Shown: positions 10,064 through 19,491 of the stretch, piece after piece
Layout: each line of letters begins with the position of its first letter
Position numbering within the stretch: the first letter of the stretch is position 1
Assembly: GCA_963830175.1 (NCBI GenBank)
Contig: CAWHKV010000006.1
Location: 178,926-242,925 of the forward strand
Direction of reading: 5' to 3'
DNA from: JBBRBB01 sp963830175
GTDB lineage: Bacteria; Bacteroidota; Bacteroidia; Chitinophagales; Chitinophagaceae
Length of the DNA: 64,000 nt
Notes under the pieces: generated by a model
Seen by the model: the letters and a program-made list of their open reading frames with translations, nothing else
Databases searched by the model: none
Told to the model about the DNA's origin: nothing
Position numbers and translations under genes: made by a program

Positions 10064-12127
10064 TTGGATTCTACAACAAGTTGGGAAACTTCAAAAGACA
10101 ATATAAACTGGCAACCCGCCACTATAATTCCGGATAACAATGCAACGGCCATTAACATCCGTTCTTCGCATACCATTTCCCTGGGTGGTTCAACTACCGC
10201 AAAAAAATTAACCATAGAAGCAGGCGGAAATTTAAACACTAATAATAACCTGCTTACTATTACTGACGCCGCAGGTACGGATCTTAATATTGCCGGAATC
10301 TTACAACTATGGGGAAAACAGCCGGTATTAGGAACAGGAACAGCCGTGGTACAAAATGGCGGATCTGCGAAAGCGGTGTTTAATAGTTCGCCTGGCGAAA
10401 GTGATGATTTTGCATATAATACAAGTGTAACTTTTTTAACCGGGTCTGTTTTTGAATGGAATAATACGTCTGCTTTTGAAATGGGACGAACCTATTTTCC
10501 AAATGCAATTACAGACATGCCCATTTTTAAAGTCACCAAAAATGTATCGGGCTTTACCACCAACCCTTCCGGCACCACAACTTTTAATGGATTATTTCAG
10601 GTAGACTCTACAACAGGTACCCAACCAGGAAATCACTATCACGTAAAATTTGATAATTCAGGCGACAAAATATTTAAATATGGTATCGGTGGAACAGATA
10701 CATTAAGTCATAAATCATCCAGTGGCAGATTTTTATTTAACACGGGCACCCCTACCATTTACGGAACGCTTAAACTTTTTATAGAAAGAAACTCCTCGAC
10801 AACAAGTGACATGGAGGTGCAGTCCGGTGTAAATCTTTCTGTTACCGGGACTGATACGATACGTATCGGAACATCCACTTCCACCGATGCAAACCTGCTG
10901 GTAAATGGCATATTAACGCATAATTCAAATTCCCAGTTCGATCTAAGCTATGGAAACCTGAATATCGCAGGGACCGGTAGCGTTGTCGCAACCTCAGGAA
11001 ATTTTATAGCATCCCCAACAGGCACCAACATCAGGGTAACTGGTAGCAGTGGGGGTTCTGCAGGTACTGTAAGGTTTTTAACCGGCGCATCAACCATTAA
11101 AAATCTTCAATTGAGCAGAACAGGAACAGGAAGCGCTTTAAGCCTTGGAAGTGATATGGGAATTGCGGGCATTGACAGCATGAATGCAGGCAACCTCAAC
11201 ATAAATGCATATACACTTACATTATCAGGCACAGTATTGAACAGGGGTGGATTCTTTAACGGAACATCGTCTTCTAATATTACCATTGCCGGAACAGGTT
11301 CTAACGTAGGAACCCTTGCTTTTGCTACGGGTGGTAATACACTTAATACATTAACCATTAATCGTACCGGCGGCACTAATACAGACCCTGCCCGGGTTGT
11401 ATTAGGTAATAGCCTAACAACAACAAACCTGGTACTTACAAACGGTATTGTTGTAACAGGTGACAACCTGCTTACTTTAAATTCTATTAGTGGCCTTACC
11501 CGCCCAACAGATATAAATTATAAGAACAGCTTTATCGCCACTTGTGACAGTATTGGCAACCAGTTGCAATTATCAGCCACAATTCCATTTAATGGTTCAA
11601 AAGGCTTCCGTATAAACAACGTAGGAAATGTTGATTCTTACTTCCCTGTTGCAGCAACCTATCTCCCTGCTGACAACAGCGTGCTTCCATCACCTAACCG
11701 GATGATGATAAATAACAGGTACACACCAACTCATTTTACAGTGGTGGTAAATAATGGCGATATAAATAATGCCCCTGCAGTTCGTGTTAACAGGGTTTGG
11801 TATGTAAAGGCGGCAAGCGATACAGCAGTTGCCGATATGAAGTTGTATTTTACCATGCGCGATCCTTCCCAGTTTGGAACTAACCAGAATGAGGTTCAGT
11901 CATCGTTTCAATACAGTGATGTTCGCCTGCTGCAAAAAGACTATAGTAACAGCAATGATTTTATTTCAGTATCCGATTTTGGAGATGTTCAATCCTATTT
12001 TTATACCCAGGGGGTAGAAGCATCAGCGCAATACACCTACGGCGTTAGCCCTGATAACCTGGGCAGAAAAATTGGTGTAACAAAGTTTAACCGTTTTACG
12101 GTGGGCAGTCAGCCAAGTATAACTGTC
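10036..12127 (+). repeat. Tandem module A of the giant T9SS gene
   Basis: The first copy of a 2.09-kb direct repeat, opening at D-Y-F-R-T-I-A and W-E-T-S-K-D-N and ending at F-N-R-F-T-V-G. It holds beta-strand repeats rich in Gly/Ser/Thr/Asn. Compared with module B, the stretch about 11,110-11,830 is nearly identical at DNA level, whereas about 10,100-10,950 is clearly more diverged. Confidence 0.75.
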
Positions 12128-13210
12128 GATTATTTCAGAACCATTGCTTCCAATTCGTGGGATTCTGTTTCTACCTGGGAAACTTCGCACGACAACATTA
12201 CCTGGCAACCGGCTACCCGCATCCCTGATAATAATGCCTCAGCTATTAATATCCGGTCTACACATAATGTTCCATTGGGCAGTACGACTACCGCAAAAAA
12301 ACTAACCGTTGAAGCAGGAGGTATTTTAAACAAGGGATTAAATGTGCTTACAATAGCTGACGCTACCGGAACGGACTTTTCAATTGCAGGAACGTTTCAA
12401 TTATCGGGAAGGCAACCTATTTTAGGTACAGGGACAGCAGTAGTGCAAAGTGGCGGATTGGTAAAAGCGGTAGCAAATAACTCCCAATTTGAAAGCGATG
12501 ATTTTGCATATAATCCAGGCGTATCATTTTTAACCGGTTCTACCTTTCAATGGGATGTTGCATCTGCTTTTGAGATGGGAAAAATTTATTTTCCTAATGC
12601 AGTTACAGATATTCCTATTTTTAAGGTAACAAGAAATGTAAGCAGTTTTAACACAAACCCTGCTGGCATCACTACCTTTAACGGGCTTTTTGAAACTGAT
12701 TTTATTGTTCATTTTGATAACGCTGGCGACAAAGAATTTAAATATGGCATCGGTGGAAATGGAACTGTAAACCATACTTCAGCCAGTGGAAGATTTATTT
12801 TCAATAGCGGCAATCCTTCCATATATGGTACGATAAAATTGAATTTAGATAATAGCAATGCAGGTAACACCACCAGCGATTTAGAAATAAAGCCTGGTGT
12901 AAACCTTAGCACAACCGGTTCACCTTTAATTACAATCGGTTCAGCCACCAATGCGAGCTCAGACTTTTTGGTGAATGGCACCTTTACCCACAATGGAATT
13001 GTTCCTGTTGACCTTTCTTATACCAACCTGAACATTGCAGGTACAGGAATGGTAAATGCAGGAACCGGAACCATCACTGCTTTATCAACCAATACCAATA
13101 TAAATATCTCAGGCTCATCAGGCGGCAGTGCGGGTACACTGAAGTTTACACCCGGCAGTTCTACCATTAAAAATTTAGCGATGAGCAGAACAGGAACGGA
13201 AGCGCTTTAA
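10064..13210 (+). CDS. Giant T9SS protein, tandem-module fragment
   Basis: An unbroken piece of 1,048 codons covering module A and the first half of module B. It is not an independent gene: its apparent start lies inside D-Y-F-R-T-I-A-T-G-N-W, just after a missing G near 10068 (TGGGATT read as TGGATT compared with module B), and its stop at 13210 follows a single missing base near 13197. Sequence is Thr/Ser/Asn/Gly-rich with repeated I-A-G-T-G and S-G-S-S-G-G-S-A-G-T motifs, as expected for secreted beta-solenoid or adhesin repeats. No catalytic motif is visible. Confidence 0.7.
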   Translation: MDSTTSWETSKDNINWQPATIIPDNNATAINIRSSHTISLGGSTTAKKLTIEAGGNLNTNNNLLTITDAAGTDLNIAGILQLWGKQPVLGTGTAVVQNGGSAKAVFNSSPGESDDFAYNTSVTFLTGSVFEWNNTSAFEMGRTYFPNAITDMPIFKVTKNVSGFTTNPSGTTTFNGLFQVDSTTGTQPGNHYHVKFDNSGDKIFKYGIGGTDTLSHKSSSGRFLFNTGTPTIYGTLKLFIERNSSTTSDMEVQSGVNLSVTGTDTIRIGTSTSTDANLLVNGILTHNSNSQFDLSYGNLNIAGTGSVVATSGNFIASPTGTNIRVTGSSGGSAGTVRFLTGASTIKNLQLSRTGTGSALSLGSDMGIAGIDSMNAGNLNINAYTLTLSGTVLNRGGFFNGTSSSNITIAGTGSNVGTLAFATGGNTLNTLTINRTGGTNTDPARVVLGNSLTTTNLVLTNGIVVTGDNLLTLNSISGLTRPTDINYKNSFIATCDSIGNQLQLSATIPFNGSKGFRINNVGNVDSYFPVAATYLPADNSVLPSPNRMMINNRYTPTHFTVVVNNGDINNAPAVRVNRVWYVKAASDTAVADMKLYFTMRDPSQFGTNQNEVQSSFQYSDVRLLQKDYSNSNDFISVSDFGDVQSYFYTQGVEASAQYTYGVSPDNLGRKIGVTKFNRFTVGSQPSITVDYFRTIASNSWDSVSTWETSHDNITWQPATRIPDNNASAINIRSTHNVPLGSTTTAKKLTVEAGGILNKGLNVLTIADATGTDFSIAGTFQLSGRQPILGTGTAVVQSGGLVKAVANNSQFESDDFAYNPGVSFLTGSTFQWDVASAFEMGKIYFPNAVTDIPIFKVTRNVSSFNTNPAGITTFNGLFETDFIVHFDNAGDKEFKYGIGGNGTVNHTSASGRFIFNSGNPSIYGTIKLNLDNSNAGNTTSDLEIKPGVNLSTTGSPLITIGSATNASSDFLVNGTFTHNGIVPVDLSYTNLNIAGTGMVNAGTGTITALSTNTNINISGSSGGSAGTLKFTPGSSTIKNLAMSRTGTEAL

Positions 13211-14190
13211 GCCTTGGAAGTGATATGGGAATTGCGGGCATTGACAGTATGAATGCAGGCAACCTCAACATAAATGCATATACACTTACTTTATCAGGCA
13301 CAGTATTGAACAGGGGTGGATTCTTTAACGGAACATCGTCTTCAAATATTACCATTGGCGGAACAGGTTCTAACGTAGGAACGCTTGCTTTTGCAACCGG
13401 TGGAAATACGCTTAATACATTAACATTAATAGAACCGGCGGCACTAATACAGATCCTGCCCGGGTCGTATTAGGTAATAGCCTTACAACAACAAACCTGG
13501 TACTTACAAATGGAATAATTGTAACAGGCGACAACCTGCTTACTTTAAATTCTTTTAGTGGCCTTACACGCCCAACCGATATAAATTATAAGAACAGCTT
13601 TATTGCCACGTGTGACAGTATTGGCAACGCAGATACAATTATCTGCAACAAGTTCCGTTTAGTGGCAACAAAAGGCTTCCGCATAAACAACGTAGGAAAT
13701 GTTGATACGTATTTCCCGGTTGCTGCAACCTATCTTCCTGCTGATAATAGCGTACTCCCATCACCTAACCGGATGATGATAAATAACAGGTACACACCAA
13801 CACATTTTACAGTGGTTGTAAATAAAGGGGATATTGGTAATACACCGGCTGCGCGTGTAAACCGAATCTGGTATGTAAAAGCCGCAAGCGATACCGCTGT
13901 TGCAGATATGAAACTATACTTCACCATGCGCGACCCCACAGAATTTGGGGTTAATCAAAACGAAGTAGAATCTGGTTTCATGTATACGGATGTGCGCATC
14001 TTGCAAAGGGATTACAGCAGCAACCCTAACTTCATTGCCATCTCAGATTTTGGTGATATAAAATCATTCCCCTTCAACCCTGGTTTGGAGGCCTATGGTC
14101 AATATACGTACGGAGTGAGTCCCGATGCACTGGGAAGAAAAGTAGGTATGACGGAATTCAACCGCTTTACTGTAGGCAATAAGGGAAGTA
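12128..14190 (+). repeat. Tandem module B of the giant T9SS gene
   Basis: The second copy of the 2.1-kb module, opening at D-Y-F-R-T-I-A with W-E-T-S-H-D-N-I and ending at F-N-R-F-T-V-G-N. Three small disturbances relative to module A lie inside its near-identical part: one base missing near 13197, one missing near 13427, and three extra bases spread over 13628-13668, which together leave a few altered codons. Confidence 0.75.
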
Positions 14191-14747
14191 TTATTCTACC
14201 CGTAAATATCATCAGCTTTAATGCCTACCAGGAAGGAAATAAGGTTTTATTGAAATGGACAAGCCTGAACGAAGTGGATGTGGATCATTATGAAGTAGAG
14301 CGCAGTGCAAACGGATCTCAATTCAATACCATCGGGAAAGTAACGGCGCGCAATGCTGGTACCTCTGCTGCGTACGAATTTCCGGATGGTCAGCCATATA
14401 CAGGAGATAATTTTTACCGAATTAAAGTGGTCGACAAAAACGGTTCCATTTCTTTTACAAAGATCATACGGATATCCCTTACCGGCACTTTGCCGTCAAT
14501 CACTGTTTATCCTAACCCGGTTTCAGAAAAAAGGTTTACCCTCCAAATGAATAATGTTGAGGCAGGCACCTACCACATTATACTCTATAGTGTATTGGGT
14601 AAAAAGGTTATGGAACAAAAAACAGATCACCCTGGTGGCATTGCCTCTTTACAAATCGCATTACCTTTCGGAGTAACGCCGGGTACCTACCAGCTTTCTA
14701 TATCAGGCGATAAAAAGGTATTTCTGCATAAGATCATTATCGAATAA
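13431..14747 (+). CDS. Giant T9SS protein, C-terminal fragment with type-A sorting domain
   Basis: This frame is open from about 13431 to the real stop at 14747. It contains the end of module B (G-F-R-I-N-N-V-G-N, then N-R-M-M-I-N-N-R-Y), an FN3-like stretch (V-L-L-K-W-T-S-L-N-E-V-D-V-D-H-Y-E-V-E-R-S) and the T9SS type-A domain, recognised by T-V-Y-P-N-P-V, a V-L-G-K-K-V-M strand and final G-T-Y-Q-L-S-I followed by K-I-I-I-E. The sorting domain directs export across the outer membrane and attachment to the surface in this phylum. Confidence 0.8.
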   Translation, partial: RTGGTNTDPARVVLGNSLTTTNLVLTNGIIVTGDNLLTLNSFSGLTRPTDINYKNSFIATCDSIGNADTIICNKFRLVATKGFRINNVGNVDTYFPVAATYLPADNSVLPSPNRMMINNRYTPTHFTVVVNKGDIGNTPAARVNRIWYVKAASDTAVADMKLYFTMRDPTEFGVNQNEVESGFMYTDVRILQRDYSSNPNFIAISDFGDIKSFPFNPGLEAYGQYTYGVSPDALGRKVGMTEFNRFTVGNKGSIILPVNIISFNAYQEGNKVLLKWTSLNEVDVDHYEVERSANGSQFNTIGKVTARNAGTSAAYEFPDGQPYTGDNFYRIKVVDKNGSISFTKIIRISLTGTLPSITVYPNPVSEKRFTLQMNNVEAGTYHIILYSVLGKKVMEQKTDHPGGIASLQIALPFGVTPGTYQLSISGDKKVFLHKIIIE

Positions 14748-14771
14748 CATACATCATTAATTAATAACCAT

Positions 14772-14803
14772 GGGCTTACGTTTGTAAGCCCTAATTGTTT
14801 TTT
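14772..14803 (+). terminator. Intrinsic terminator after the giant T9SS gene
   Basis: Perfect 8-base stem GGGCTTAC / GTAAGCCC with a 4-base loop (14772-14791), followed by TAATTG and six T. It separates the two T9SS genes, so the second has its own promoter. Confidence 0.8.
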
Positions 14804-14909
14804 AAGAAAAAGAGTTAGTTTTACCCCATTAGTGCCTTTTCTGTAAAACAATAAAACCCCTTGTTCTGTTGTTTTACTTGGATAAGGATTAAAAATCCAT
14901 TTTCCTCAG

Positions 14910-17900
14910 ATGAAAGACCTGTCTCTTGTCATTGTATTCCTGTGTTTGTTGCCTTCGCTTCATTCTTTTTCGCAAACAACTGTTGTATGGAACTTTGGCA
15001 ATAACACATCAGATTCAACTTCACTTCCGACCTCACCTGCTATAACCAACTTAACTGTTAGCCGGGTAACCAGGGGAAACAACAATGGTACAACGGCACC
15101 GCAATATATAAGTAACACAACCCAATCATCAGGTTATTCTGGTGCCAGTGCAGGAAACAATGTAAGTGTAGCGAGCCGCACAGGTGCTTTAATTATTGGG
15201 TCCGGAGGAAGCAGTTATCTTGAATTTACGCTTACACCAGATTCTGGTTATGTGGCGGCCATCTCCCAGGTAAGTTTTGGTGCACGTACAACTACCAGCG
15301 GTCCGAAGGAATTTACCATACGGTATAATTTAGATGGTTACACCACAGACCTTGCAACCAGTGTGGTTTCGAATACGAGTGCATGGTCTTTTAGAAACCC
15401 GGTTACGACGGTGGTTACAACTGCACCAGGCATACCTGTAACTTACAGGATATACGGTTATAACGGCACAGGGTCTGCAGCGCAGGGCGTTTCGAATTGC
15501 AAGGTGGATGATATAACGGTTGAGGTTTCTATTGGGCGCCCATCGGTTGTAGAAAATCCTTCAGTATTTTATTCTATTCCAATTATATCATCCCAAATAA
15601 ATTTAAATTCAGTAGCTAACCTTGCCGGTGATAAGGTGATGATTGCCTATAATGAAACATCCAACACGTTTGGAACGCCTGTAAATAATGTGAATTATGC
15701 GGTGAATGCCACCCTACCGGGAGGCGGAAAAATATTATTTAAGGGAACAGCAGGTACATATAATCATACCGGGTTACTTTCAAACCATACCTATTATTAT
15801 AAAGAGTGGTCGTATAATGCCATCAGAGAATATTCATCCGGGGTTACCTCCCACTCCACCACCCCGGCACTTTCAACCGCCACGGTAAAAGAACTGGTTA
15901 TTCCGCAATATATGGGGGCCAAAACCGATAGTACAAAAGACAGCGCCAGAACAACTATTGCCTGCTGTTTACAATTTGAAAACCTGCGCCCAAATAAAGG
16001 GTATGCAGTAATTATAGGTTTTGCCGATGTAAATGAAACAGCGAATACCTATGGCTCCGGACGATTTTATAATAAAGACAGTGCCTTGTTTGTAACACCT
16101 TCTGCGGCTAATGCGGTTGACAATTATTTTTATACCGATGCAACCGGTAACAGTGGTCCTCAATGGTTTTTTTTGCAACCCGTTTCAAATAATACCAGGT
16201 TCGATGCAGGCAAACAGGTTAACCTGCGCATTGGTTATGCCGAACACGATTCTATTTTTCCAAACAATCCAAATTATATTAGCACACAACCCATTTATTG
16301 TCTTGACATAAGGAATGGCAGCCCCGTTACAGCTTCCACAGTTGATGACGGCGCATATATTAAAGGCATTACCGCTTCAACTTTTTCAGGTAAATATGTG
16401 CTCGCCTTCGACAATGAAGATGGTACAGGCACTCCGCTATTTAGTTACCAGGTTAGAAATGCCACTGTACCCGGAACACAAAACGGAACAGCTGCCAATG
16501 GAAACCTGTCTTTATTGCCTGCTGCTATTCAGGATATTTATTTGCAAAGCGGCACCAGTAACACAGGCGATTTCCCTATTGTTTTTCCATCTGGTATAAA
16601 CAATGGATCAAAGGGAATAAAGCGGTTTGAGTTTCGTAACCAGGATAACTCTCTCTTTGCCTATTGTACTGATAATGATGCCATTTGGGATGATGGAATT
16701 ACCTTGAGCAATACTGCGGGCATTCAGCGTGCGGAGGTGCAAACCATTTCGTTTTTGCAGGGCGTTGTAAATAATTTTGGCATTCAGAGCAACCTTACCT
16801 TGAAAGGAAATTTTCAGGTAAATGGCATATTTGATATCGGAAATAATTACACGCTTAATATGGCTGGTAAAACCCTTACTTTAAAAGGTGTAATTACGGG
16901 TGATGGCAGCCTGAAAGGGACAACCGCCTCCAATCTTATACTTGGAGGAACCAACGGTGGAAGTATTGGCACTCTTAAGTTTCAAAGCGGATTTGATACC
17001 GTGTATAATTTCACTATGAACCGCATTCAATCCAGTTCATCCGAAGCTGTTTCACGTGGCACCATGGGCAGCAACCTTACCATAATAAATGACCTAAACT
17101 TAACAAGTGGCATTATTGCCACGGGAGAAAATTTAGTAACCTGGACACATTCGGGAAATCTAACAGCGCCAAATATTCCCTGGTCTCAGGGTCAAACAAA
17201 TTATTCAACCAGTTACATTGCCACCTGCAATGAAAATGGAGTGGAGACATCTGTAACCAACGGCACGATGGGCTTTAGGGTTAACAATGTGGGCAACTCT
17301 CAGGATGTATATTTTCCTGTTGGGGCAGATTTTGTTAGCGCAAATCGTATGATGATTAATAATGCTGGTACCACAGATAATTTTACTGTAGTAGTGGGCA
17401 AAGGTGATATTGCCAACACCCCGAAACCCCGCGTAAACCGCATATGGTATGTAACAGAAGCTGTGCCGGGTGGCAGCCGGGCAACGATGCAGTTGTTTTT
17501 TAAAAAAATTGACAACCCTACTTTCGGAACACAGGACGAGGTAGAAGATGGCTTTGTTTACAGCGACGTGCATCTTGTTCAGGAAACTTTGCAGAACCAG
17601 TTTATCAATAATTCAAATGGTACCGACATTCAAAACTTTATTGGATTTACGCCTAACACCGAAATTTATGGAAAGTTTACACGCGGGGTAAGTACTAATA
17701 TAGATAATTCTCCTAACCCCAATGGCGTAACACAGTTTTCGCGCTTTTCTGTCGTAAATGCAGAAGGCGTTATTCTGCCTGTAAGTATTATTCATTTTTC
17801 AGGATTTACAACAAATGGTATAAGCTTTTTAACCTGGACAGCGCTCAATGATGAATCGGTAATGTATGTTATTGAAAGGTCTTCTGACGGAAAGAATTTT

Positions 17901-18314
17901 AGTGAAATAGGAACGGTTTCATCTAAAAATGGAAAAGAAAATCACTATGATTTTAATGATACATTCCCTGTTCAGGGAACGAATTATTACCGTTTGAAAG
18001 CAAAAAGCTCTTCAGGAAATATCAATTATTCTCATGTCATCAAAACAACAAATAATGATGCACTGGTAAATTTTTATCCTAACCCTGCAACAAGCTATTT
18101 GAATGTTGTAGTAAATGACCTGCAGGCAGGCAAATGGAATTTAATTTTTTGGGATATGGACGGAAGAAAAATTTACCAAAAAAATTTAACGCACACAGGC
18201 GGTGCGCTGAATTCAACAATATTCTTTAACCGACGGATTAAAAGCGGTTCGTACCAGGTTAGCCTGCAAAACGCAGAAAACAACTTTATAGCCGGAAAAG
18301 TTATTATCTACTAG
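14910..18314 (+). CDS. Secreted T9SS surface protein, paralogue of the upstream giant protein
   Basis: An intact 1,134-residue protein. Signal peptide at residues 1-22 (cut near F-S-Q). The N-terminal half has a jelly-roll-like region (G-S-S-Y-L-E-F-T-L) and further beta-rich domains; the middle has beta-solenoid motifs (L-T-L-K-G, I-L-G-G-T-N-G-G-S-I-G-T-L-K-F). Residues about 790-960 (G-F-R-V-N-N-V-G-N, N-R-M-M-I-N-N, R-V-N-R-I-W-Y-V) match the end of modules A and B of the previous gene. An FN3-like stretch (F-L-T-W-T-A-L-N-D-E-S) and a type-A sorting domain (F-Y-P-N-P-A ... K-V-I-I-Y) close it. Likely a surface adhesin or matrix component; no enzyme motif seen. Confidence 0.85.
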   Translation: MKDLSLVIVFLCLLPSLHSFSQTTVVWNFGNNTSDSTSLPTSPAITNLTVSRVTRGNNNGTTAPQYISNTTQSSGYSGASAGNNVSVASRTGALIIGSGGSSYLEFTLTPDSGYVAAISQVSFGARTTTSGPKEFTIRYNLDGYTTDLATSVVSNTSAWSFRNPVTTVVTTAPGIPVTYRIYGYNGTGSAAQGVSNCKVDDITVEVSIGRPSVVENPSVFYSIPIISSQINLNSVANLAGDKVMIAYNETSNTFGTPVNNVNYAVNATLPGGGKILFKGTAGTYNHTGLLSNHTYYYKEWSYNAIREYSSGVTSHSTTPALSTATVKELVIPQYMGAKTDSTKDSARTTIACCLQFENLRPNKGYAVIIGFADVNETANTYGSGRFYNKDSALFVTPSAANAVDNYFYTDATGNSGPQWFFLQPVSNNTRFDAGKQVNLRIGYAEHDSIFPNNPNYISTQPIYCLDIRNGSPVTASTVDDGAYIKGITASTFSGKYVLAFDNEDGTGTPLFSYQVRNATVPGTQNGTAANGNLSLLPAAIQDIYLQSGTSNTGDFPIVFPSGINNGSKGIKRFEFRNQDNSLFAYCTDNDAIWDDGITLSNTAGIQRAEVQTISFLQGVVNNFGIQSNLTLKGNFQVNGIFDIGNNYTLNMAGKTLTLKGVITGDGSLKGTTASNLILGGTNGGSIGTLKFQSGFDTVYNFTMNRIQSSSSEAVSRGTMGSNLTIINDLNLTSGIIATGENLVTWTHSGNLTAPNIPWSQGQTNYSTSYIATCNENGVETSVTNGTMGFRVNNVGNSQDVYFPVGADFVSANRMMINNAGTTDNFTVVVGKGDIANTPKPRVNRIWYVTEAVPGGSRATMQLFFKKIDNPTFGTQDEVEDGFVYSDVHLVQETLQNQFINNSNGTDIQNFIGFTPNTEIYGKFTRGVSTNIDNSPNPNGVTQFSRFSVVNAEGVILPVSIIHFSGFTTNGISFLTWTALNDESVMYVIERSSDGKNFSEIGTVSSKNGKENHYDFNDTFPVQGTNYYRLKAKSSSGNINYSHVIKTTNNDALVNFYPNPATSYLNVVVNDLQAGKWNLIFWDMDGRKIYQKNLTHTGGALNSTIFFNRRIKSGSYQVSLQNAENNFIAGKVIIY

Positions 18315-18321
18315 TAGAAAT

Positions 18322-19047
18322 CTACTGATTCTGAAGAACAATATTCTTTCTGTTTCCTCTTTTTCTGGCAAGGTATTTATTAACTGTCTCAAGCACATAA
18401 AAAGAAAGTATTGCCCAAACTATTCCAAGGCAAAAACCAGCAATAATATCTGACGGATAATGCACCCTTAATGCAATTCGGCTTATTGCAATGGTGATGG
18501 AAAACATTATAAGTAAAACACCGGCAATCCATTTATACCACTTTTTAATATGTAAACGGGATATTAAGTATACAAGTAACGAGCAAAATATAAATGATGA
18601 TAAGGTATGACCACTCGGGAAACTGTATGTATTAATTATTCCTGCAATAACGGGCATGTCTGGTCTGTTCCTGTGAAATACTTCCTTCATGCCAAACATA
18701 ACCAGCGAACTGCTTACACCGATCACAAATACCTCAATACTGTATCTGAATTTTTTCTTAAACAGGAGTATGCCGATCACGAAGAAATAAGCGGGAATTA
18801 AAAAATTTGCCGAGCCAAAAAAAGTAAAGGTTTCCATTACTTTTAAGAAAGCTGGTGTTGAGATGGAGCCCACTAAACCAAAAACATACCTGTCAAGTGA
18901 ATTACCATTATCAGCCATTGCCATACGCGCCACCCAACCAAAAACAAATAGTGACACAAGAAATAAAATTGTTATGAGCAATACCTCAAACGAAAGAATT
19001 CCAAATAAACTAAACTTCTTCTTTTGTTTCATTTCCATTGAAGGCAA
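18322..19047 (-). CDS. PAP2-superfamily membrane phosphatase
   Basis: Integral-membrane phosphatase of the phosphatidic acid phosphatase type 2/undecaprenyl-diphosphatase superfamily, 241 residues with about six hydrophobic segments. All three catalytic motifs are present in order: K-E-V-F-H-R-N-R-P (motif 1), S-F-P-S-G-H-T (motif 2) and S-R-I-A-L-R-V-H-Y-P-S-D (motif 3), the last His and Asp being catalytic. The substrate may be a lipid phosphate or undecaprenyl diphosphate; the sequence does not decide. Convergent with the upstream T9SS gene, with only seven bases between stops. An internal ATG four codons downstream (MEMKQ) is an alternative start. Confidence 0.9.
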   Translation of the reverse strand: MPSMEMKQKKKFSLFGILSFEVLLITILFLVSLFVFGWVARMAMADNGNSLDRYVFGLVGSISTPAFLKVMETFTFFGSANFLIPAYFFVIGILLFKKKFRYSIEVFVIGVSSSLVMFGMKEVFHRNRPDMPVIAGIINTYSFPSGHTLSSFIFCSLLVYLISRLHIKKWYKWIAGVLLIMFSITIAISRIALRVHYPSDIIAGFCLGIVWAILSFYVLETVNKYLARKRGNRKNIVLQNQ

Positions 19048-19106
19048 TTTAAATAATTGATGTTATAGAGAATAAGAAACTTGTTACAAATCTTCCTTAA
19101 AGCCAA

Positions 19107-19490
19107 CTATTTAACCAATTCTCCTATTATTAAAATAATATGATGGCACGAGGCAAGAAATGCAATGATGTGGATTGCTGAAAGCAACAACTTGCAAGCC
19201 ACGATTTTATGCCTGAAATATTTGTTGCTGCGGCAAATTCTTTCAAAATGAAAAAAGTGAAAACTGTTTTCATCGTCACCATCAGAAGAATGTTTGTGGG
19301 CCTCGTGCTTTTCCTGCTGATGGTCCATAGGAAAATCAAAGGGTCCGGATACATTTACTTTTTCCGCAGCAATACTATTGGCAGAGGTTACTGTAAGGTT
19401 TCTTTTATTATTTGAAACACTGGCTATGTCATTCGATACCATAAGAAAACCGGCAATTAAAATTAGGGTGAAAAGGATTTGAGCTTTCAT
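19107..19490 (-). CDS. Small membrane-anchored or secreted protein of unknown function
   Basis: A 127-residue protein I do not recognise. The first 20 residues are a signal peptide or membrane anchor (I-L-F-T-L-I-L-I-A-G-F-L). A polar, His/Asp/Glu-rich stretch follows (residues about 56-85: H-Q-Q-E-K-H-E-A-H-K-H, F-H-F-F-H-F), then a hydrophobic segment near residues 100-125. The His-rich loop could bind metal (inference). A 9-base inverted repeat lies immediately before the start codon. It is transcribed away from the neighbouring secreted-protein genes. Confidence 0.6.
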   Translation of the reverse strand: MKAQILFTLILIAGFLMVSNDIASVSNNKRNLTVTSANSIAAEKVNVSGPFDFPMDHQQEKHEAHKHSSDGDDENSFHFFHFERICRSNKYFRHKIVACKLLLSAIHIIAFLASCHHIILIIGELVK

Positions 19491-19491
19491 T

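Larger units (their letters stand above)
5159..14747 (+). pseudogene. Giant secreted T9SS surface protein gene, reading frame broken by multiple indels
   Basis: Read as one gene of about 3,190 codons. It starts with a signal peptide (ATG 5159; cleavage probably after S-D-A, residue about 30) and ends at 14747 with a T9SS type-A sorting domain. Homologous coding sequence continues through every break if single bases are added or removed near 5273, 5515, 5781, 5838, 5884, 9290, 9509, 9620, 9710-9760, 10068, 13197, 13427 and 13628-13668. Domain order: N-terminal segment, Asn/Ser/Thr-rich parallel beta-helix ending in D-I-G-A-D-E-F (about 5890-9180), fibronectin-III domain (about 9190-9480), jelly-roll/MAM-like segment (about 9490-10030), two tandem 2.1-kb modules, FN3-like linker, sorting domain. 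Frameshifts may be sequence errors (see the conserved genes with the same defect) or true decay. Probable adhesin or matrix protein; function not known. Confidence 0.75.

Noticed and set aside
11107..11466. A leftward open frame of 119 codons inside the T9SS module (and similar ones elsewhere)
   Set aside because: It is antisense to a clear beta-repeat coding region, is rich in Val/Pro/Leu in the way of reversed Thr/Asn-rich codons, and recurs in both modules for that reason.
10036..14190. Duplicated module as an insertion sequence
   Set aside because: It has no transposase, no terminal inverted repeats and is in frame with adhesin-like protein repeats.
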